Assembly: GCA_015068665.1 (NCBI GenBank)
Contig: SVKB01000012.1
Location: forward strand, 1 to 64,000
DNA: 64,000 bases
Source: Oscillospiraceae bacterium
Lineage (GTDB): Bacteria > Bacillota > Clostridia > UMGS1840 > HGM11507
Reading direction: 5' to 3'
Positions 35,707 to 43,839 of this stretch are shown here, one piece after another. The notes beneath the pieces are model-generated. The model saw only the letters and a list, made by a program, of their open reading frames with translations. It was not told the DNA's origin and ran no database searches. The position numbers and the translations under genes are program-made. Within the stretch, counting starts at the first letter, position 1. Every line of letters begins with the position of its first letter.

Positions 35707-35847
35707 ATGATTAATAGTCTTATATTGATAAAACAAAAAGCCACGGTGGGATTAACCGTGACTTTTCGCAAAATAGATTTTGCCATCCTTCGCAAAGCGG
35801 GAATTAAGGGGGATTCCCGGGAATACAAAAGGGGGTATATTCCTTAA
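35707..35847 (+). CDS. Candidate 46-codon small ORF
   Basis: An ATG at 35707 follows a perfect AAAGGAGG (35694-35701) with six bases spacing. The frame runs 46 codons to TAA, first across the hairpin at 35735-35766 and then into the 35783-35861 element. The ribosome site is better than chance, but the coding sequence is made of structural DNA and shows no recognisable protein. It may be a leader peptide or a coincidence. Confidence 0.25.
   Translation: MINSLILIKQKATVGLTVTFRKIDFAILRKAGIKGDSREYKRGYIP
35735..35766. terminator. Bidirectional terminator between parB and pckG
   Basis: AAAAGCCACGGT pairs with ACCGTGACTTTT across a seven-base loop. On the minus strand it would end the parB transcript, about 135 bases after the parB stop. 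Confidence 0.65.
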
Positions 35848-35861
35848 AATGCGAAGGATGG
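35783..35861. repeat. 79-bp hairpin element with 12-bp ends and two inner hairpins
   Basis: CCATCCTTCGCA (35783-35794) and TGCGAAGGATGG (35850-35861) form the closing stem. Inside, GGGAAT/ATTCCC and GGAATA/TATTCC stems each carry a GGGGG loop. A further small hairpin GCCGTG/CACGGC follows at 35877-35893. The layout resembles a three-way junction. No second copy is in this window. Confidence 0.55.
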
Positions 35862-35899
35862 ATGGAGAATGGGGGTGCCGTGTGATGCACGGCTATTTA

Positions 35900-36727
35900 T
35901 TAGGTAGATTTTTTATCTACTCTAATGACATATTCAATAAAGTCCTCGGTTTCCTTTTTATCCGATTTAACCGAAAGACCCGACTGTCTTATAAGCTCGA
36001 CAGTCTGATTTATCGTGCTTGAGAAAATTCTTAAATCTTTAAAAAGTGATACCCGCTTAAGACGGTTATGCTTCTTCTTTGCTTCTCTTTTTATTTCTCC
36101 CGTTACCTCAAGAATAAAGGCTTCGGTCTGGGCAACATTAAGATTTCCCGAAATCACCGCATTTATTACCTTTTCTCTTAACTCCGTATCCTCAAGCTTC
36201 AAAAGACATCGGGCATGCCTTTCGGACAGGGAGTGCTCGGATATAAGTGCTCGCAGGTGCGGCTCCAGCTTAAGAAGCCTTAGCTTATTGGCTACTGAAG
36301 ACTGGGTTTTCCCAAGCTTCAGGGCAAGCTCCTCCTGAGTAAGCTGACATTCATCTATAAGCTTTTTATAGCTTAAGGCTTCTTCAAAAAAGCCTAAATC
36401 GTGCCTTTGAATGTTTTCAATCAGGGCAAGGACCATTGAATCCTCGCGGGTATATTTTTTCACTATTACCGGAACAGTTTTGAGCCCTACAAGCTTTGCT
36501 GCCCGAAGACGTCTCTCCCCTGCTATCAATTCGTACAGTTCTTTATCAACCTGCTTTACGGTAAGGGGCTGAATAATTCCGTGCTCCTTTATTGATTCGG
36601 ATAATTCATAAAGCTTTGCCGAATCAAAATTCCGTCTCGGCTGATACTGATTGGGAACAACCTTATCAATGGGAACAAAGATAAGACGTGGCTTGTCCGC
36701 CGTCATATTAAGCAAAATATTTTCCAT
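35900..36727 (-). CDS. ParB/Noc-type chromosome partition protein
   Basis: The 275-residue protein has the ParB N-terminal CTP-binding domain (FVPIDKVVPNQYQPRRNFD, ELIAGERRLRAAK) and the HTH that binds parS-like sites (LTQEELALKLGKTQSSVANKLRLL), followed by a C-terminal dimerisation segment. The ATG at 36725-36727 with GGTG nine bases upstream is preferred to a GTG at 36739. No parA is adjacent, and rsmG lies directly upstream, as noc does in Bacillus. Both Noc and ParB are possible; I favour Noc-like on neighbourhood. No parS site (TGTTTCACGTGAAACA) was noticed nearby. Confidence 0.85.
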   Translation of the reverse strand: MENILLNMTADKPRLIFVPIDKVVPNQYQPRRNFDSAKLYELSESIKEHGIIQPLTVKQVDKELYELIAGERRLRAAKLVGLKTVPVIVKKYTREDSMVLALIENIQRHDLGFFEEALSYKKLIDECQLTQEELALKLGKTQSSVANKLRLLKLEPHLRALISEHSLSERHARCLLKLEDTELREKVINAVISGNLNVAQTEAFILEVTGEIKREAKKKHNRLKRVSLFKDLRIFSSTINQTVELIRQSGLSVKSDKKETEDFIEYVIRVDKKST

Positions 36728-36828
36728 AAAAAATAACACCGACCTTTTTTCCTGGGTACGATGTTATTATATCCATTTTTTTCCATTTTGTAAAGAAAAA
36801 GCGTTCGTCAAATTATGACATTTATTTT

Positions 36829-37533
36829 TTACAGGGGGTTTTTAGTGGGTTTTCCAGCCTGTCTGGGATACTTTCCGGGGGTAAAATTAAACTTTTCAAA
36901 TACATAAATTTTTCTCTGATTATCGGTGCCCGGAAGGACATATTCAAATTTTTCCTTTAGTCTTATATTAAGAATATCCATAGCTTTTTTTGCATTTTCA
37001 AGCTCGTTATCCCCATCCTTCCCCTTAAGAGCTATAAAATAACCGCCTTTTTTTATAAAAGGAGTACAGTATTCCATTAAAACATTCAGCGGAGCAACTG
37101 CACGGGCAACGCAGACATCGAATTTTTCACGCATAGCAGGAAGATGGCCACCATCCTCTGCGCGGGAATGAACAGTGGTTATACTGTAAAGACCAAGCTC
37201 GGCTATAAGCAGGTTTAGAAAATTTATTCTTTTATTAAGAGAATCAAGCAAAGTAAATTCAAGAGTAGGTTTATAGATTTTAAGGGGAACCGATGGGAAG
37301 CCGGCTCCGCAGCCTACATCTATAACCTTATCTCCATCCTTAAAATAGCCCGAAAGTATTGGAAGCACACTGTCAAGATAATGCTTAAGGTTAATTTCAT
37401 CAGGTTCTAAAATTGAAGTCAGATTAACCTTTTCGTTATAATCCACCATAAGCTTTGTATACTTGTTAAACTGTTCAACCTGCTCATCATTAAGAGTAAG
37501 GTTCATTTTTGAAAAAAGCTCTTTTAAATCCAT
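36829..37533 (-). CDS. rsmG: 16S rRNA (guanine-527-N7)-methyltransferase
   Basis: RsmG (GidB) methylates G527 in 16S rRNA. The 234-residue protein has the SAM-binding motif KVIDVGCGAGFPSVPLKI, LTSILEPDEINLKHYLDS near the N-terminus, and CVARAVAPLNVLMEYC. Length is normal. mnmE and mnmG, often next to it, are absent here. Upstream is a MATE transporter gene by 10 bases; downstream is the parB/noc-like gene. Confidence 0.95.
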   Translation of the reverse strand: MDLKELFSKMNLTLNDEQVEQFNKYTKLMVDYNEKVNLTSILEPDEINLKHYLDSVLPILSGYFKDGDKVIDVGCGAGFPSVPLKIYKPTLEFTLLDSLNKRINFLNLLIAELGLYSITTVHSRAEDGGHLPAMREKFDVCVARAVAPLNVLMEYCTPFIKKGGYFIALKGKDGDNELENAKKAMDILNIRLKEKFEYVLPGTDNQRKIYVFEKFNFTPGKYPRQAGKPTKNPL

Positions 37534-37543
37534 TTTAACCTCC

Positions 37544-38923
37544 TTATTTTTCCGACAAAACTCCGCCCTCGGGGTTTTTCCATCTGCCGCTTACATAGAA
37601 CACAACACCGATTAAGAAGGGAGTAAAGCCTGCAAGGGCATCTCCCAGCCAGAAGCCATAGTATTCCATGTTAAGCAGCAAGCCGAAAACAAGGGCAAGA
37701 CCTATTCGCAACACAATACCGTCTAAGATAGCGGTTGTGAAATTTATGCGGTAGTGACCGCTTCCGTTTATAAGAGCATTCATTATCGCTCTTGCAGATG
37801 CACCGAAGAAAAGCAGAACTGCTACAGGCACATAGTTTTTGGCAATGGCAAGTACATCCGCATCATTTCCTGATGTGAACATACCGAATACCGCTTCCGG
37901 AAACAGCCAGATAACAACCGACAGCACCGTGGATATTGTAAGGGTTATATAGGCGATATTTTTCATAATTCCTGTTACTCTCTGATATTGCTTTGCGGCA
38001 ATATTCTGCCCAACCATTGTAGAGCCTGCAGTATTCATCGCCATAGATACAAGGTTTGCAACCGAAGCAATTTTACTTGCAATTCCCGAAAAAGCGGAAA
38101 CTGCAACTCCGTATGAATTTATAAAGGAATTTACGAAAAGCTTGGACACCATAACCGATGCGGATTTAATAGCCATGGGAATACCTAACTTTAAAAGAGC
38201 TGAAAGCATATCCTTATTCCACTTAAGAAAATCATTTACCTTTACATCAAGCCCGTAGCCCGAAGAATTTTTAGAAAGGAATATAAGACTGATTATAAAG
38301 CTTATACCCTGACTGGATACAGTGGCAATAGCCGCTCCCATTGCACCAAGCCTCAAATAGGCAACCAGAATTATATCAAGAATAAGATTTATAACCGAGG
38401 CTATACCGATAAAGATAAGCGGATGCTTTGAATCTCCCATTCCGCGAAGCACCGCGCTGACAACATTATAGCCGTAAATGAATATAAGCCCCGCCATACA
38501 TACGAAAGAATAAGCCGAAGCTCCGCCGAACGCCTCGGGCGGTGTGTTCATAAGCTTTAAAAGTGTAGTCTGGAATACCAGTCCTATCAAAGATAAGCTT
38601 AGGGCACAAACTATTAAAAAAGAGCTCATTGTACCGATAAACTTACTGATTCTTTCCTTTTGTCCGCTTCCTATATACTGGGCAATGATTACCTGCCCCG
38701 CATTTGCAAAGCCCATGGCAATAAAGGTTAAAAGATGGGTTATATCTCCACCTACCGAAACAGCAGAAACTCCCACCTTACCGAGAGTCCTTCCCACAAC
38801 CACCATATCAACCAGGTTATAAACAACCTGCAGAAGATTGGCAAGAAAAATCGGCCAGGCAAAGGTGACAAGCTGCTTTGATATATTTCCTTTTGTAAAA
38901 TCTCTTATGTATTTCCCTTGCAT
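37544..38923 (-). CDS. MATE-family multidrug/Na+ antiporter
   Basis: The 459-residue protein has twelve membrane segments and typical MATE patterns (WPIFLANLLQVVYNLVDMVVVG, shown in part; GMGDSKHPLIF; MNTAGSTMVGQNIAA). MATE proteins export cationic drugs or metabolites with Na+ or H+. The start is set at 38921-38923 behind AGGAG. The open frame reaches 39262, but the extra 113 codons are translations of a 75-bp tandem repeat and are not part of the protein. It lies 10 bases upstream of rsmG. Confidence 0.92.
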   Translation of the reverse strand: MQGKYIRDFTKGNISKQLVTFAWPIFLANLLQVVYNLVDMVVVGRTLGKVGVSAVSVGGDITHLLTFIAMGFANAGQVIIAQYIGSGQKERISKFIGTMSSFLIVCALSLSLIGLVFQTTLLKLMNTPPEAFGGASAYSFVCMAGLIFIYGYNVVSAVLRGMGDSKHPLIFIGIASVINLILDIILVAYLRLGAMGAAIATVSSQGISFIISLIFLSKNSSGYGLDVKVNDFLKWNKDMLSALLKLGIPMAIKSASVMVSKLFVNSFINSYGVAVSAFSGIASKIASVANLVSMAMNTAGSTMVGQNIAAKQYQRVTGIMKNIAYITLTISTVLSVVIWLFPEAVFGMFTSGNDADVLAIAKNYVPVAVLLFFGASARAIMNALINGSGHYRINFTTAILDGIVLRIGLALVFGLLLNMEYYGFWLGDALAGFTPFLIGVVFYVSGRWKNPEGGVLSEK

Positions 38924-39041
38924 TTTTATAAACTCCTTTTTTAAACCATACGGTATATTATAACATTTCCAGAAAAAGATTGCAAGAAAAACTGCCTTTT
39001 TATGACAAAGGTATTCAATTGAAAAAAGAGAGTTTAAATAA

Positions 39042-39067
39042 AAAAGCACTTCCGAAGAAGTGCTTTT
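39042..39067 (-). terminator. Terminator upstream of the MATE gene
   Basis: AAAAGCACTTC-CGAA-GAAGTGCTTTT forms an 11-bp stem with a T-run on the minus strand. It would stop transcription coming from the four-helix-bundle gene and tRNA side. Confidence 0.75.
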
Positions 39068-39150
39068 GGGAAAGATTGAACAATAATGATGCAGACATAA
39101 AAATAAGTTTTGCGAAAGCAAAGCAACCTTAACTTCTTCCTTATTCACTA

Positions 39151-39300
39151 TTATGAACGAAGTGAATAACAAGGTTCTCCAAAACATAGAAATCTTTGAT
39201 TTCGTTTTGTTTTGTGAGGTTCTTATTATGAATAAAGTGAATAACAAGGTTCTCCAAAACATAGAAATCTTTGATTTCGTTTTGTTTTGTGAGGTTCTTA
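39151..39300. repeat. Two tandem copies of a 75-bp repeat
   Basis: The unit starts TTATGAACGAAGTGAATAAC, contains an inner hairpin AAATC-TTT-GATTT and the outer pair CAAAAC/GTTTTG, and ends TGAGGTTCTTA. The copies at 39151-39225 and 39226-39300 differ at only a few bases. Together with the adjoining direct repeat they fill the 510-bp gap between the MATE and four-helix-bundle genes, which holds no other gene. Confidence 0.85.
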
Positions 39301-39408
39301 TTACTTATTCCTTCCCAAAAATCGACAAGTGCTTTTTAGGGAATAGTGAATAGTGAATAGGTAATAAGTAAAATCGACATTCCTCTGTCGAAGAATGTCG
39401 ATTTTTGG
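39301..39408. repeat. Direct repeat, left copy, flanking the four-helix-bundle gene
   Basis: This ~108-bp segment starts TTACTTATTCCTTCCC and ends with the hairpin AAATCGACATTC/GAATGTCGATTT. It matches 39820-39926 closely, differing mainly in the middle run of GAATAG-type repeats. Confidence 0.88.
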
Positions 39409-39433
39409 CAAGGCAGAACAATAAAGATGCACT

Positions 39434-39778
39434 CTAATTATTGTTTTTCTTTGCAGTATTTATTGATGAAATAAGTATCTTTTTCAATTCAATACAATTC
39501 TCAAGTATGTTTTTATCATCATAATATCCGCTTTCTACAAGCAGTTCTATCCAATATTCACTTTCAGAACATTCTTTTAATGCTATTTGTAGTTTTGCAA
39601 TAAAATCGTTCTTCCCGTGTCCGTAAAAAGCCTCTCTTATATTCGCACCGATGCTTGTGCCACTGCGAATAAGTTGATTTGTAAGTACACTTTCTCTTTT
39701 TTCACTTTTTACTTTATTACAAACTTTTATTATATCTAATGCAAACAGTTTTGATTTCACAAGTAATGGGCTGTCCAT
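39434..39778 (-). CDS. Four-helix bundle protein (S23 / 23S-rRNA intervening-sequence type)
   Basis: The 114-residue protein matches the four-helix bundle family first seen in 23S rRNA intervening sequences: FALDIIKVCNKV, LTNQLIRSGTSIGANIREA, FIAKLQIALKECSESEYWIELL and a final Lys-rich helix. Its function is unknown. The start at 39776-39778 is set by AAAGGAG; a longer reading to 39817 is less likely. The gene lies between two ~107-bp direct repeats, the right one touching tRNA-Cys, so it may have been inserted by a mobile event at the tRNA cluster end. Confidence 0.88.
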   Translation of the reverse strand: MDSPLLVKSKLFALDIIKVCNKVKSEKRESVLTNQLIRSGTSIGANIREAFYGHGKNDFIAKLQIALKECSESEYWIELLVESGYYDDKNILENCIELKKILISSINTAKKNNN

Positions 39779-39819
39779 AAGTTTTCTCCTTTCATAAGGA
39801 ACTTCTTCCCTTTTCACTA

Positions 39820-39926
39820 TTACTTATTCCTTCCCAAAAATCGACGAGTATTTTTAGGGAATAGGGAAGAGGGAATAGGGAATAAGTAAAATCGACATTC
39901 CTCTGTCGAAGAATGTCGATTTTTGG
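39820..39926. repeat. Direct repeat, right copy, overlapping the tRNA-Cys end; contains the tRNA terminator
   Basis: The segment repeats 39301-39408. Its right end (ATTTTTGG) shares the tRNA-Cys CCA bases. On the minus strand the AAATCGACATTC/GAATGTCGATTT hairpin followed by T residues is a good terminator for the tRNA operon. Confidence 0.88.
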
Positions 39927-39997
39927 AGGCGCCACCCAGATTTGAACTGGGGATCAGGGTGTTGCAGACCCATGCCTTACCACTTGGCTATAGCGCC
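39924..39997 (-). tRNA. tRNA-Cys (anticodon GCA)
   Basis: The sequence folds as a cloverleaf with acceptor GGCGCTA/TGGCGCC, anticodon loop CTGCAAC, T-loop GTTCAAATC, discriminator T and an encoded CCA. It is the last gene of the cluster. Confidence 0.95.
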
Positions 39998-40042
39998 ATT
40001 TTGACAACAAAAGACGCGTAACAGCGTCTTTCGTTGTGTTTG

Positions 40043-40117
40043 TGGAGCGGAAGACGAGATTCGAACTCGCGACGTTCACCTTGGCAAGGTGACGCTCTAC
40101 CACTGAGCCACTCCCGC
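40043..40117 (-). tRNA. tRNA-Gly (anticodon GCC)
   Basis: Acceptor GCGGGAG with matching 3' arm, anticodon loop TTGCCAA, T-loop GTTCGAATC, encoded CCA. Confidence 0.95.
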
Positions 40118-40120
40118 ATT

Positions 40121-40196
40121 TGGTGCCTCCGGGCGGAATCGAACCACCGACACGGGGATTTTCAGTCCCCTGCTCTACCGACTGAGCTACAGAGGC
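40121..40196 (-). tRNA. tRNA-Phe (anticodon GAA)
   Basis: Acceptor GCCTCTG/CGGAGGC, anticodon loop CTGAAAA, T-loop GTTCGATTC, encoded CCA; three bases from the Gly tRNA. Confidence 0.95.
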
Positions 40197-40255
40197 ATAA
40201 GCCTTAATTTAAGTTAAAAAAAATGAATAACCTTGCAGTTATCATTATAAAAAAA

Positions 40256-40332
40256 TGGCGACCCGGAAGGGACTCGAACCCTCGACCTCTAGCGTGACAG
40301 GCTAGCGTTCTAACCAACTGAACTACCGGGCC
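40256..40332 (-). tRNA. tRNA-Asp (anticodon GTC)
   Basis: Acceptor GGCCCGG with matching 3' arm, anticodon loop CTGTCAC, T-loop GTTCGAGTC, encoded CCA. Confidence 0.95.
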
Positions 40333-40339
40333 ATATAGA

Positions 40340-40415
40340 TGGTGGGCGCAATAGGGATCGAACCTATGACCTCCTGCTTGTAAGGCAGATGCTCTCCCAG
40401 CTGAGCTATGCGCCC
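40340..40415 (-). tRNA. tRNA-Val (anticodon TAC)
   Basis: Acceptor GGGCGCA/TGCGCCC, anticodon loop CTTACAA, T-loop GTTCGATCC, encoded CCA; first gene of the cluster. Confidence 0.95.
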
Positions 40416-40447
40416 ATCTATAAGTGCTTTTCCTAAGCAACAAAAAT

Positions 40448-40476
40448 ATTATATCACATCATTCAAATAATGTCAA
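40448..40476 (-). promoter_or_regulatory. Promoter of the tRNA cluster
   Basis: Consensus TTGACA (40471-40476), 17 bases, TATAAT (40448-40453), 33 bases upstream of tRNA-Val. Confidence 0.9.
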
Positions 40477-40603
40477 CACATTTTTTTAATTTTTTTGATA
40501 TTTTTTTCTTCGTGCTTCTCAGGACAAAAAGTATTATACATATATTCTATCATATTGTCAAGTGTTTTATTACATTTTTTACTATTTTATTTTACGTATA
40601 AAA

Positions 40604-40634
40604 AAGGATGCCAAGCTTATGGCTCGGCATCCTT
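40604..40634 (-). terminator. Terminator of the PBP1A gene
   Basis: AAGGATGCC pairs with GGCATCCTT around a 13-base loop; the minus strand continues with six T residues. Confidence 0.85.
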
Positions 40635-40638
40635 CAAT

Positions 40639-42873
40639 TTATTCCTCGGAAGGAGTCTGACTGTCGCCTGTGATTTCCTCAACCGCTTCTCCGACGGCAT
40701 CGGGATTCAACAGGTCATCAACCTTTTCCTTTATTCCCTCAATTACTCCTTCAACCTTTTCAATAATGGTTTCCTCCTCGGGAGGATAAACGTGATTTTC
40801 CGCTTCACAAATTACATAAGGAGCATCCTTATACGGAATTTCAAGAATTTCACCTGTAGGATTACCGTCTTTATCAACACAGGACGGAGTTGCGATTTTT
40901 CCCGTTTCCTTACACACATTAACATTGATTATATTCGAAGTACCCGGAAAAGCTTTATATGCAAGTCCCTCATGCACCTCAAGCATTACCTTCTTCCACG
41001 CGGCAAGTGCGGGATTGCTTGTAAGATAGCCCATATCCTTAGGCTCATCAAAGCCGTACCATACAGCGCCTACATAATACGGGGTTATACCTACAAACCA
41101 TCTGTCCTTGTTATCGTCGGTAGTACCTGTTTTCCCCCCTACCTGAACATTAGGAAGAGCAGCAGCAACACCTGTACCGCCGGATTTTGTAACCGAATGA
41201 AGAAGCTGACACATACTTGATGCGGTCTTTTCGGTCATAGCATAGGTCTTTTTAACTGCTTTTTTAAGAATTATATTTCCGTCAATATCCCTTACCTCAG
41301 TATAGGTATGAGGAGTTATATACACACCCCTGTTTACAAAAGCACAGTAAGCAGCAGTCATTTCATAGGTGGTTATTCCATTGGTAAGCCCTCCAAGTGC
41401 CAGGGCAGGTAGATTCTTATCCGAAACAATATTGCCATTAACATTCTTTGATGAAACAAGAGTGGTGATACCAAGCTTGTCCTTAAGGAAGCTGAAGGAT
41501 TTCTCCACACCTAATTTTTCAAGAATCTGAACAGGAACCGTGTTGGCAGAAATCTGCACTGCATACTGAACAGTCATAGGACCTCTGAAGCCGCTGTAAT
41601 AATTCACGGGACTCCAGCTACCGTAGGTAACCGCCTTATCCGAATACACCGTCATAGGTGATATGAGCCCTGCTTCAATAGCGGGAGCATATACTGAAAT
41701 AGGCTTAATGGAAGAACCCGGCTGTCTTGGTGACTGGGTAGCACGATTTAACACAAGGTCACCTTTTTTCTTACCAACGCCACCCGATATTCCCTTAACC
41801 TCACCTGTATAGGGGTCCATAATTACCATAGAGGACTGGGCACCCTTACCTCCGAAATTTTCAGGATTATTATATACGGCATCCATTTTCTTCTGAATAT
41901 CAGGATTAATGGTGGAATAGATTTTTATACCGCCTGTATGGATATACTGCATTGCTTCTTCTTCGGTATATCCCTTTTCTTTTACAAGATCCTTGGCAAC
42001 ATCCCTGATAACCTGATCAACAAAATAAGAATTGAAATTTGTTCCGTCGTTCATATTATGCTTTGAAAAAACAAGCTTTTCGTTTTTAGCCTCGTCGTAC
42101 ATAGCCTCGGATATGTAATTATGCTCAAGCATTTTACCGAGAACCAGCTCCTGTTTTTTCTTGTTGTTTTCAGGATTTAAGAAGGGATCGTATCTTGTAG
42201 GATACTGAGTGATACCTACAATGGAAGCCGCTTCGGCAATTGTAAGATCCTCTACCTTTTTATCAAAATACACCTGGGCAGCCGAGCCGACACCGTTGCA
42301 GCCCTGTGACAAATACATAGTATTAAGATACAGCTCTAAAATCTGATCCTTGGACATTTTACGCTCTAAGCGGAAGGAATTCCATATTTCCTTGATTTTT
42401 CTTGAAACCGACCTGTCCTTCTGACCGGTAACATTTTTAACAAGCTGTTGAGTGATTGTACTTCCGCCGTAAGCAGAGTCCTTATCTATAACATAGTGGA
42501 ATATGGCACCGAAGGTACGCTTTAAGTCAACTCCGTTATGCTGATAGAAACGTTCATCCTCAATGGCAACCGCCGCATCCTTAAGATGCTCGGGCATCTC
42601 GGTTATAGGTACCCACACACGGTTTTCCTTGGAATAAACATTATCTAAATTTTCATAATCTCCTGTTTTGGCATTTTTATAATAAATCTGACCGCTGTAA
42701 TTCATCTTATAGGAATCCACATCAAGCGGAGTCATTGACGCAGATGCAATGACCATTACCACATATATCATAAACAATGCTAAAAGCATAAACATTACGG
42801 TACAGCCTAGTTTAAGTGTACTTTTCATAATACCTTTTTTCTTTTTTCTTCTTTTCTTTTTTGCAGGCATCAT
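40639..42873 (-). CDS. Class A penicillin-binding protein (PBP1A-type)
   Basis: The bifunctional wall synthase has 744 residues. A lysine-rich cytoplasmic N-terminus and one membrane anchor ([20 protein letters not shown]) come first. The GT51 glycosyltransferase follows ([45 protein letters not shown]). The transpeptidase has the SxxK motif in [14 protein letters not shown] ([10 protein letters not shown]) and KTG ([10 protein letters not shown]). The C-terminal tail is acidic. It polymerises and cross-links peptidoglycan outside the membrane. Start ATG 42871-42873 or the next ATG, behind GGGGGTG. Confidence 0.96.
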   Translation of the reverse strand: MMPAKKKRRKKKKGIMKSTLKLGCTVMFMLLALFMIYVVMVIASASMTPLDVDSYKMNYSGQIYYKNAKTGDYENLDNVYSKENRVWVPITEMPEHLKDAAVAIEDERFYQHNGVDLKRTFGAIFHYVIDKDSAYGGSTITQQLVKNVTGQKDRSVSRKIKEIWNSFRLERKMSKDQILELYLNTMYLSQGCNGVGSAAQVYFDKKVEDLTIAEAASIVGITQYPTRYDPFLNPENNKKKQELVLGKMLEHNYISEAMYDEAKNEKLVFSKHNMNDGTNFNSYFVDQVIRDVAKDLVKEKGYTEEEAMQYIHTGGIKIYSTINPDIQKKMDAVYNNPENFGGKGAQSSMVIMDPYTGEVKGISGGVGKKKGDLVLNRATQSPRQPGSSIKPISVYAPAIEAGLISPMTVYSDKAVTYGSWSPVNYYSGFRGPMTVQYAVQISANTVPVQILEKLGVEKSFSFLKDKLGITTLVSSKNVNGNIVSDKNLPALALGGLTNGITTYEMTAAYCAFVNRGVYITPHTYTEVRDIDGNIILKKAVKKTYAMTEKTASSMCQLLHSVTKSGGTGVAAALPNVQVGGKTGTTDDNKDRWFVGITPYYVGAVWYGFDEPKDMGYLTSNPALAAWKKVMLEVHEGLAYKAFPGTSNIINVNVCKETGKIATPSCVDKDGNPTGEILEIPYKDAPYVICEAENHVYPPEEETIIEKVEGVIEGIKEKVDDLLNPDAVGEAVEEITGDSQTPSEE

Positions 42874-42986
42874 TATACACCCCCTCCTATGATTATACCA
42901 TAAAAAAAATAAAAATAAAGAGATATTTTAAATTTTGTATATTTTTATTGATTCTGCCGACAATAAAAACAAAAAGGTGATTTTTT

Positions 42987-43562
42987 ATGTATAATTTATA
43001 TTCAGTAAAAAGAAAGAAAAATGCATGGGTTATAGTTACCGTTCTTATTTGTATAGGAATCGTTTCTGTAACGGCAATTCTTGTTTACAATGCTCTATTT
43101 ACTCCCCTTCCCGAAAAGGAAGTCACTCCGGGAGGAGAGCCTGTAGCGGCACTCCCCTTATCAGAGGATATAAAATATGATAAAAATACGGTGTATCTTC
43201 TTACAGAAACTTATTTATGCGGACATCAGGAGCATACAGAGGGGACAATTCCGGAAAGCTTCCGCGGAAAGACAATAAATGAAATCAAAAAAGAAAATCC
43301 GTCACTTCAGTTCAATGCTTACAATGATTTCTCGATATCGGCAGAAAAGCTTATTAATAAGGTATGTGACAACCACTATATGATAACCCTTTCTAAAGAA
43401 TCTCTTATTTCCTATAAAAAAAGCGAACCGGGAAAAATTGTAAAGACAAGCCCGGTAAACACAAGGGAATTCTCCGAGGAGGATATGGAAATACTTAAAA
43501 GCGGAATTGAGGTAGGCTCTTTTGACGAGATGCTGGAGTTTTTCGAGGATTTCGCAAATTAA
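42987..43562 (+). CDS. BofC C-terminal domain-like membrane-anchored protein
   Basis: The 191-residue protein has one N-terminal membrane anchor (AWVIVTVLICIGIVSVTAIL) and an extracytoplasmic part. That part includes VYLLTETYLCGHQEHTEG and later FDEMLEFFEDF, in the style of clostridial BofC-like domains. BofC in Bacillus is a forespore-secreted regulator of the SpoIVB protease. The match is by pattern only, so a specific sporulation role is uncertain. Start has AAAAAGGTG upstream. Divergent from the PBP1A gene. Confidence 0.68.
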   Translation: MYNLYSVKRKKNAWVIVTVLICIGIVSVTAILVYNALFTPLPEKEVTPGGEPVAALPLSEDIKYDKNTVYLLTETYLCGHQEHTEGTIPESFRGKTINEIKKENPSLQFNAYNDFSISAEKLINKVCDNHYMITLSKESLISYKKSEPGKIVKTSPVNTREFSEEDMEILKSGIEVGSFDEMLEFFEDFAN

Positions 43563-43566
43563 AAGA

Positions 43567-43588
43567 GGCTGTAAATTTATTTACAGCC
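43567..43588. terminator. Hairpin after the bofC-like gene
   Basis: GGCTGTAAA pairs with TTTACAGCC around four bases. The T-run is better on the minus strand, so it may also stop read-through from the lysC side. Confidence 0.55.
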
Positions 43589-43631
43589 CCTAAAGCAATT
43601 CAGAGGGGATAGGAAAAAATCTTCAGAATGG

Positions 43632-43703
43632 ATAAACTTAGCCAAAATCTTTGATTTTGGGTCACCCGAAGGCGTATTAGATACGCCGAGTGGCTAAGTT
43701 TAT
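43632..43703. repeat. Cruciform-like element with outer stem and two inner hairpins
   Basis: ATAAACTTAGCCA (43632-43644) pairs with TGGCTAAGTTTAT (43691-43703). Inside are CCAAAATC-TTT-GATTTTGG (43642-43660) and GGCGTAT-TAG-ATACGCC (43671-43687). The second hairpin, with its flanks CACCCGAA and CGAG, resembles the one at 12054-12086. The gap 43593-43839 otherwise shows only A/T-rich inverted sequence and no gene. Confidence 0.6.
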
Positions 43704-43839
43704 TCATAACCAAAAACTTAAATTTTAAAGATTTTTCTAAAATCTTTACCTTTTTAATGGTTAATTTGATAAGTTTCTCTATCAAAATCTTTGCTACATC
43801 TTGTTTTTGGTGGTCTGGAGTTTTTTTACATCCACTGTT

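Noticed and set aside
38924-39262. N-terminal extension of the MATE protein
   Set aside because: The extra 113 codons translate the 75-bp tandem repeat; a good ribosome site stands before the ATG at 38923.
39151-39300. CRISPR or riboswitch tandem
   Set aside because: Only two contiguous copies without spacers, and the order of stems matches no riboswitch I know.
40204-40443. 79-codon frame across the tRNA cluster
   Set aside because: It is a translation of tRNA-Asp and tRNA-Val sequence.
40495-41220. 241-codon plus-strand frame
   Set aside because: Antisense to the class A PBP gene, which has clear catalytic motifs; no ribosome site or family for the antisense product.
43600-43785. 61-codon minus-strand frame downstream of lysC
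   Set aside because: It lies wholly inside the cruciform-like element and has no ribosome site.
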